Source of the DNA: CAYUZU01 sp964448675
GTDB taxonomy: Bacteria > Planctomycetota > Phycisphaerae > UBA1845 > Fen-1342
Direction of reading: 5' to 3'
Assembly (NCBI GenBank): GCA_964448675.1
Contig: CAYUZU010000051.1
Location: 1 to 16,628, forward strand
DNA length: 16,628 bases
Part shown: in pieces, positions 12,348-16,628 of the stretch
Numbering within the stretch: the stretch's first letter is position 1
How the letters are laid out: each line of letters opens with the position of its first letter
Translations under genes and position numbers: made by a program
Notes under the pieces: generated by a model
What the model was told of the DNA's origin: nothing
Database searches by the model: none
Seen by the model: the letters and a program-made list of their open reading frames with translations, nothing else

Positions 12348-13539
12348 CGCTCATCCCTCCGGCCGAAGCCAACTCGATAAAGCCCCTTTTCTTCATCCAG
12401 TCGTGGATCATGGGGCTGTCGGTTTCCCTGTCGAAAACTGCCCGGTTGGGCGGCTCCACGGTGATGATCCGCTGACGCCCGCCCGTGAAGGTGATCCGGA
12501 ACTTCGCCCTTACCAGAATCAGCCCCGGCTCCGACAGGTCCGGTCCGTTGGCCTCGATGTCGCTGAAAACGTCGTCCCCGCCGACAGTCCGCACGTTGGC
12601 ATAGTCCAATTCTCGGCAGTATTCCAACTTGTAAAGCTCGATGGCCTCGATCCCCGCCACGTCCCTGCATCGTAGGGCGTCTCGCTCAAGGTCAATCAAA
12701 GGTTGGAGCGTATACTTGGCGGCAGGATTCTTGAACTCAAAGAACTTGTCACCGCCGTGTTCAGCGAACAGGTGCTTGCCGAACAGCGTGCAGTAGGTTT
12801 CCTGCTCGCCCTTGGTCTCAGTGAAGATCGCCAGTTCCCCGGTGTCGGGATAGTAGATCAGCACGTCATACTTAGCGGGCCGGTAGAAAACGCTGCCGGA
12901 ACTCTCATCCGCTTCCAGCGTTTCCTCCCGCTTGATCCGCTGTCCGTGGCGAACCAGGAACCAAAAGCCGTCTTCCTTCGGGAACGGGAACACGCGCGCC
13001 CCGCGCCCCTTCTTTTTCCAATGGAACCATTCGTTGAGGTCGCCTTCCAACGCGATGCGAACCGCGTCACTGGGAATCTCAAGGTCCGGGCGGTCTGCTT
13101 CGACGGGGAAGAAGGAGAGGAAGGACTTGGGCTTGCTGCGGTACATCTCGGCATGCACGCGCTCCAGGATCAGCGGGTCGGCCAACCAGACGCGGAGCGT
13201 CAGGTCTTCCGGCGTTGGGTCGTCGCCGTCTGCCGTGGTCACATCAATCTCCGCATCCTCTGCCTCTTGCAGGATGCGGTCGTAGCAATCCGGGTCCGCT
13301 AGGTTGTCGACGAAATACAACGCGTCCAGTAGTTCTTCCGGCGTATCGACGCTCGGTGACATCAGGATTCTGGCCAGGGCCTCGTGGTCGAACTCATCAG
13401 GATCGTCTGGCCACGGTAGTTCACGCTGGGTGACAAGGAAGTCCCGATGCGGAGAGAGGAACTCCAGAAGCAGCTTGCCATTGATCCGCTTCAGTATTGC
13501 GGCGTTAGTGAATCGCTTCAAACTCAGTGTCTTGGCCAC
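12313..13539 (-). CDS. Uncharacterised 408-residue protein, first gene of a two-gene cassette
   Basis: Not recognised. The N-terminus (AKTLSLKRFTNAAILKRIN) is basic and helical; residues 45-135 are acidic and helical; residues 140-205 hold FLSFFPVEADRPDLE and a HWKKKGRGARVFPF stretch. The core at 222-262 reads AKYDVLIYYPDTGELAIFTETKGEQE (given in pieces: KYDVLIYYPD, GELAIFTETKGEQ), with D225 and E241-T242-K243 spaced like the D...E-x-K of a PD-(D/E)XK nuclease hairpin. The C-terminus (PMIHDWMKKRGFIELA, 376-391) may be a winged-helix end. It starts at a GTG (13539) with a perfect AAGGAGG five bases upstream. It overlaps its partner and is preceded by a 200-base gap, so the pair is its own transcription unit. 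Nuclease activity is only a hypothesis. Confidence 0.82.
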   Translation of the reverse strand: MAKTLSLKRFTNAAILKRINGKLLLEFLSPHRDFLVTQRELPWPDDPDEFDHEALARILMSPSVDTPEELLDALYFVDNLADPDCYDRILQEAEDAEIDVTTADGDDPTPEDLTLRVWLADPLILERVHAEMYRSKPKSFLSFFPVEADRPDLEIPSDAVRIALEGDLNEWFHWKKKGRGARVFPFPKEDGFWFLVRHGQRIKREETLEADESSGSVFYRPAKYDVLIYYPDTGELAIFTETKGEQETYCTLFGKHLFAEHGGDKFFEFKNPAAKYTLQPLIDLERDALRCRDVAGIEAIELYKLEYCRELDYANVRTVGGDDVFSDIEANGPDLSEPGLILVRAKFRITFTGGRQRIITVEPPNRAVFDRETDSPMIHDWMKKRGFIELASAGGMSDAESRVAVAVG

Positions 13540-13740
13540 TCGGGCCTCCTTTCCCCGGCCAGGAAGTGGCCAGACTCGAGACGTTCAAGGTTCGGAACCC
13601 CGGCCCACAATCCATCGCGGGCCATTCTGGCGATGTGCAAATGGCGCGCCAGTAATAGGCTGCAAGCGCAACCGCCTGATAACAAGATAATTAGGTCCAG
13701 GTTGTGATGACAGGATAGATTCGAAACGCGTACCGAACAC
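13540..13740. other. Gene-free gap between integration module and two-gene cassette
   Basis: About 200 bases without a supported gene. It must hold the promoter of the cassette on the minus strand; TAATTAT-like AT-rich sequence at about 13685-13692 is the best -10 candidate, but I find no convincing -35. GGCCA-N5-TGGCC at about 13558-13572 forms a short hairpin just upstream of the ribosome binding site. Because it directly follows the recombinase operon, it is also a place to look for an attachment site, though no core can be identified from one side alone. Confidence 0.35.
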
Positions 13741-14172
13741 TTACGGGGCTGTCGAAATGGCAGCGGCGGCAGTCAGTCGCCCCCACACCGCCCGCTGTCG
13801 CCCCCAGTCGGTCTCCGCGGCCACGGCCCGCAGATCGCGCTCCGTGATCGGGTCGCGGCCGTTCGTAACCCTCGGCAGGAACAGGATTTCCTCCTGGATC
13901 GCGGGCGCCAGGTGCAGCAGATTCATGATCTGGGTCACCCGCGCCCGCGACACGTGGCCCAGGCGCGCGAGGTCGGCCTGATCGGTGATGGCCCCAGAAC
14001 GGATCAGGTCGTCGAAGCGGATCGCCAGGGCCATCAGGCGGGCGACCCGCGGCACCCGGCCGGCCGGTACGTCGTCCGGCACGGGTTGCGGGCCCGGGCG
14101 AATCTCCCGCCGCCCCTTGTTCCGCAGCGAGAAGTGGATCTTCCGCGTGACCGTCAGCCCGCCATCGTGCAT
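13741..14172 (-). CDS. Small HTH protein of the integration module
   Basis: A 143-residue protein with a clear helix-turn-helix at about 63-90 (TDQADLARLG-HVSRARVTQIMNLLHLAP), of the type seen in ParB/KorB-like and small phage regulators. The basic N-terminus (RKIHFSLRNKGRREI) precedes a Pro-rich linker; the C-terminus (ITERDLRAVAAETDW) is helical. The ATG at 14172 has GAGGAGG four bases upstream and overlaps the recombinase end by 19 bases, so the pair is coupled. It is a candidate recombination directionality factor or regulator of the recombinase; both are inference from position. Confidence 0.78.
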   Translation of the reverse strand: MHDGGLTVTRKIHFSLRNKGRREIRPGPQPVPDDVPAGRVPRVARLMALAIRFDDLIRSGAITDQADLARLGHVSRARVTQIMNLLHLAPAIQEEILFLPRVTNGRDPITERDLRAVAAETDWGRQRAVWGRLTAAAAISTAP

Positions 14173-15749
14173 GCCGCCTCCTCATCGTTCGACAACGCGG
14201 CGATCCCGGTCGGGTTGAACGTGACCGAGATCGCCTCCTGGCTCGCGTCGTACGCAACCTGCGCAACAAGTAGCCGCACGATCCGCTCGCGCTCGCGCGG
14301 GTTGAGCGCGTCCCACACCGGATCGAAGGCCTCGATCGCCCCGACCAGCTCGTCCTCATCGATGAGGCGCTTGCCGGCCCGCACAATTTGGTCATCCAGC
14401 TCGGTTACCCGCTGCTCCGCGTCGCGCAGCCGGTCCTGCAGCTCGGCGAGGCGCTCAACATGGTCGGCCCGCCGCCCCTCGGCTGTGAGTCGCTGCAGTT
14501 TCTCGGTCAATCGCATGACGCGTCGGTCGGTGGTCTTGCGCGCTTCCCGTAACGCGGCGACTTCTTGTTGCAGTTGTTCCTGCGCAGCCCGTACGGCGTC
14601 GACGATTACGCCTTCGTCCTGCCCGAGCGCCCGGATCTGATCGACGACGAACTGCTCGAGCTCGGCCGCCGGCAACGACGGGGCGGGGCAGTTGTCCCAG
14701 CCGCGTTTCTGGGCGTTGACGCAGACGTAGTAGCGGTAGCGCTTGTTGCCGCGCGTCGCGAAGTGGTGACTCATCGCGCAGCCGCAGGATGTGCAGCGCA
14801 CCAATCCCTTCAGCAATGCGCCGTATTTATTGCGGGCGTACTTGCCGCCGCTGTTGCGGTTGATGCGCAATTGGGCCTGCACCCGACTGAATAGGTCTTC
14901 GTCGACGATCGCATCCTGTTCGCCCGCGTAGAGCTGGTCGTGGTAGGCGATCTGGCCGCGGTACACCACGTTGGTGAGCAGGTTGAACAGCGTCGATTTG
15001 TCGAACGGCTTGCCGCCCCGCTGCCGGCCCTGTTTCGTCGTCCAGACCTTGTTGACCCAGCCGAGCTCGTCCAGCCGCCGGATCGTCGCGGACACCGACG
15101 CGCATTCCAGGTACAGCCCAAAGATGTACCGCACGCGCTCGGCTTCCTCGGCGTTGACAATCAGTTTCGACCCGCCCGGCTCACGCAGGATGTCGTACCC
15201 GAGCACCGGCGGGCCGCCCGACCATTTCCCCTTACGGCGCGCCGCCGCGATCTTGTCGCGCGTCCGCTCGCTGATGATCTCACGCTCGAACTGGGCGAAG
15301 GACAGCAGGATGTTCAGCGTGAGCCGGCCCATCGAGTGCGTCGTATTGAACTGCTGCGTGACGGAAACGAACGAGACCTTGTGCTTCTCGAAGACCTCCA
15401 TCAGTTTCGCGAAATCGAGCAGCGACCGGCTCAGGCGGTCCACCTTGTAGACCACCACGCAGTCGACCTTGCCCGCCTCGATGTCCGCCATCAGGCGCTG
15501 GACTGCCGGCCGGTCCATGTTGCCGCCGGTGAAACCCCCGTCGTCGTACCGGTCCGGCAGGCAGTCCCAGCCCTCGGCGTTCTGACTGGCGATGTAGTTC
15601 TCGGCGCTCTCGCGCTGCGCGTCGAGCGAGTTGAAACTCTGGTCGAGGCCTTCCTCGGTGCTCTTGCGCGTGTAGATCGCGCACCGGACGGCGGTCGTGG
15701 GGCGGGTGCGCCCGTTACCGTTCTTCCTGGCGTTCCCGTTGCGGTTCAC
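14154..15749 (-). CDS. Large serine recombinase (phage-type integrase)
   Basis: A 531-residue site-specific recombinase that catalyses integration and excision through a serine-DNA link. The resolvase domain (about 20-175) has AIYTRKSTEEG with catalytic S30, SLDAQRES at 41-48, the YKVDRLSRS arginine motif at 101-109, and SMGRLTLNILLSFAQFERE at 139-157 leading into the long E helix (ISERTRDKIAAARRKG). The recombinase domain and a zinc ribbon follow (CTSCGCAM... YYVCVNAQKRGWDNCPA), then a coiled coil (about 400-470) and a C-terminal LNPRERERIVRLLV segment. All catalytic parts look intact. The GTG at 15749 is chosen because it overlaps the DUF2924 stop as GTGA, with AAGGAGG ten bases upstream; no ATG is available nearby. 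Confidence 0.95.
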   Translation of the reverse strand: MNRNGNARKNGNGRTRPTTAVRCAIYTRKSTEEGLDQSFNSLDAQRESAENYIASQNAEGWDCLPDRYDDGGFTGGNMDRPAVQRLMADIEAGKVDCVVVYKVDRLSRSLLDFAKLMEVFEKHKVSFVSVTQQFNTTHSMGRLTLNILLSFAQFEREIISERTRDKIAAARRKGKWSGGPPVLGYDILREPGGSKLIVNAEEAERVRYIFGLYLECASVSATIRRLDELGWVNKVWTTKQGRQRGGKPFDKSTLFNLLTNVVYRGQIAYHDQLYAGEQDAIVDEDLFSRVQAQLRINRNSGGKYARNKYGALLKGLVRCTSCGCAMSHHFATRGNKRYRYYVCVNAQKRGWDNCPAPSLPAAELEQFVVDQIRALGQDEGVIVDAVRAAQEQLQQEVAALREARKTTDRRVMRLTEKLQRLTAEGRRADHVERLAELQDRLRDAEQRVTELDDQIVRAGKRLIDEDELVGAIEAFDPVWDALNPRERERIVRLLVAQVAYDASQEAISVTFNPTGIAALSNDEEAACTMAG

Positions 15750-16282
15750 TGCCCGTTGGCCTCCTTGTTCGATCGCTCCGGTTTCTGGATGTTGAAGAAG
15801 TGGTAGCCGTTCCAGTGCGATCCCGTAATCGCGTGGGCCACCGCGCTGAGCGAGCGATACGCTCGCCCGTCGTACTCGAATCCGTTCGTCAGCACCTTCA
15901 CCTCGTACACGTGCCCCTTGTACGGGCGCGTGAGCGTCTGGCCCGGCATCGGCAACCGGTCGTCGCGCGACAATGCGATTCGCCCGGTCACCGTCTTCAG
16001 GTCGCCCGGCGCCGGCGGCATCGCCAACTCGCGCGGCGGTCGGCGGCGCAGATCGGCGTCCCGGGCGAGTTCCTGGGCTCGCCGCCGCGCCCGCTCGGTC
16101 AGGTCGCCTTCCGCCAGGGCCTGCATTCGCCACGCGATCCGCCGGAACAGGTACTGGCGGTTGCCCGCCCGCGTCTCCTCGCCAAACAGCTCGACGTGCC
16201 GCCGGCGCAGCTCTTTCACCGTCATCCGCCGCAAGGCGTCGATCTCGGTCGCCAAGTCGGCGGCATCGTTCCTCGCGGCCAT
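15746..16282 (-). CDS. DUF2924 family protein
   Basis: A 178-residue DUF2924 protein. Hallmarks are the N-terminal helical part with TVKELRRRHVELFGEETR and GNRQYLFRRIAWRMQALAEG (about 21-59), the RARRRAQELA helix, and the C-terminal block PMPGQTLTRPYKGHVYEVKV at 111-130 followed by GFEYDGRAYRSLSAVAHAITG and HWNGYHFFNI, which has the feel of a small DNA- or modification-sensing domain. Family members are very often encoded directly before a large serine recombinase, as here, but their role is not established. The ATG at 16282 has GGAGAG four bases upstream; the stop overlaps the recombinase GTG. Confidence 0.92.
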   Translation of the reverse strand: MAARNDAADLATEIDALRRMTVKELRRRHVELFGEETRAGNRQYLFRRIAWRMQALAEGDLTERARRRAQELARDADLRRRPPRELAMPPAPGDLKTVTGRIALSRDDRLPMPGQTLTRPYKGHVYEVKVLTNGFEYDGRAYRSLSAVAHAITGSHWNGYHFFNIQKPERSNKEANGQ

Positions 16283-16305
16283 GCGTCTCTCCGTATCTCG
16301 GGCCG

Positions 16306-16539
16306 TTAACCAGCCGGCACACTGAGCCTCGTTTCGCCGAAAAGCTCAAGGCCGGTTGCGGCGGATTCAGAGAGATTTACGGCGGGGATGTTCGCTGGCG
16401 TGTCGGGACACGGGATCGCCGGTGCCCTGTCGATCTGGATCAAGCGCGCCAGAGCAGCAGCGACGATCGTGATGATCTCGCCGCGCCGTTCCGCGGGCGC
16501 GACGTCGCTGGCGCCCGGTGATTTCCGTGTCGCAGGCAT
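16306..16539 (-). CDS. Small protein opening the integration operon
   Basis: A 77-residue protein, MPATRKSPGAS...AERRGEIITIVAAALARLIQ in outline. The RRGEIITIVAAALARL stretch is an amphipathic helix; I have seen similar short proteins before DUF2924/recombinase pairs, without known function. The ATG at 16539 has CGGAG five bases upstream, which is why it is preferred over the longer frame to 16623; that longer frame would also start inside the putative promoter motif. It is followed by DUF2924 after 23 bases, so the four genes down to 13741 probably form one operon. Confidence 0.62.
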   Translation of the reverse strand: MPATRKSPGASDVAPAERRGEIITIVAAALARLIQIDRAPAIPCPDTPANIPAVNLSESAATGLELFGETRLSVPAG

Positions 16540-16550
16540 GCGGGCTCCGT

Positions 16551-16608
16551 TCCCTGGTTGCCAAGGGAGTTCACCCGCTACATCTGCGTGAGTATCGAAA
16601 CTGTCGCG
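16551..16608 (-). promoter_or_regulatory. Bipartite motif, copy 2, with leader hairpin: putative promoter of the integration operon
   Basis: On the minus strand CGCGACAG (16601-16608), ten variable bases, then CACGCAGATGTAG (16578-16590) followed by CGGG. Both blocks and the spacer length are identical to the copy at 10583-10613, while only about three of the ten spacer bases agree. The distance to the start codon (about 38 bases from the inner block) is also alike. Just downstream, TCCCTGG-TTG-CCAAGGGA at 16551-16568 forms a 7-bp hairpin with one bulged base, in the 5' leader of the small gene. Confidence 0.55.
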
Positions 16609-16628
16609 AGCGTGGGGCGACATCGGTA

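Noticed and set aside
14940..15806. 288-codon plus-strand frame
   Set aside because: Antisense to the serine recombinase, which has all catalytic motifs.
1..16628. tRNA, rRNA or phage structural genes
   Set aside because: None seen on either strand; no terminase, portal, capsid or tail motif was found, so phage identity rests on replication, recombination and integration genes only.

Overview
The window is a GC-rich stretch of bacterial DNA carrying the replication, recombination and integration genes of a temperate phage or a phage-derived integrative element. Nineteen protein-coding genes can be supported. Eighteen read on the minus strand; the single plus-strand gene encodes a TrpF-like enzyme. 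The host cannot be named from sequence alone. The GC level and the pairing of a DUF2924 protein with a large serine recombinase would fit a planctomycete or a proteobacterium, but this is only a guess.

In the direction of minus-strand transcription (right to left) the layout is as follows. (1) 16539-13741 is an integration module: a small protein, a DUF2924 protein, a large serine recombinase and a small HTH protein, all tightly packed or overlapping. (2) 13539-11379 is a two-gene cassette of unrecognised proteins with patches of lower GC, ended by a strong intrinsic terminator at 11310-11354. (3) 11173-10619 encodes an element-borne sigma-70-family factor behind a hairpin-rich leader. (4) 10547-7755 is a homologous-recombination module: RecE-like PD-(D/E)XK exonuclease, Sak4-like RecA-fold ATPase, DUF669 putative ssDNA-binding protein, RusA-type Holliday junction resolvase and a small helical protein. 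(5) 7758-1686 is a replication/modification module: SF2 helicase, ParB-like plus MT-A70 adenine methyltransferase, two unrecognised proteins and a prim-pol/helicase fusion. (6) 1676-1418 is a gene-free block of 11-bp iterons, an AT-rich tract and a GC hairpin, a plausible replication origin. (7) 1403-1185 is a small Cys-rich protein. (8) 364-1029 (+) is the TrpF-like cargo gene with a perfect TATAAT box close to its ATG. (9) 316-1 is the start of a second ParB-like-domain gene that runs off the window.

Most genes in modules 4 and 5 overlap by a few bases (ATGA, GTGA or TGATG junctions), which suggests translational coupling in one long operon. A bipartite 31-bp motif (13 + N10 + 8) occurs twice with identical spacing, just upstream of the exonuclease gene and of the first integration gene. 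It is a good candidate for an element-specific promoter, possibly read by the encoded sigma factor, or for a shared operator. The most novel-looking items are this motif plus sigma factor, the iteron origin next to a prim-pol gene, the uncharacterised two-gene cassette, and the TrpF homologue carried as cargo among phage-type genes.
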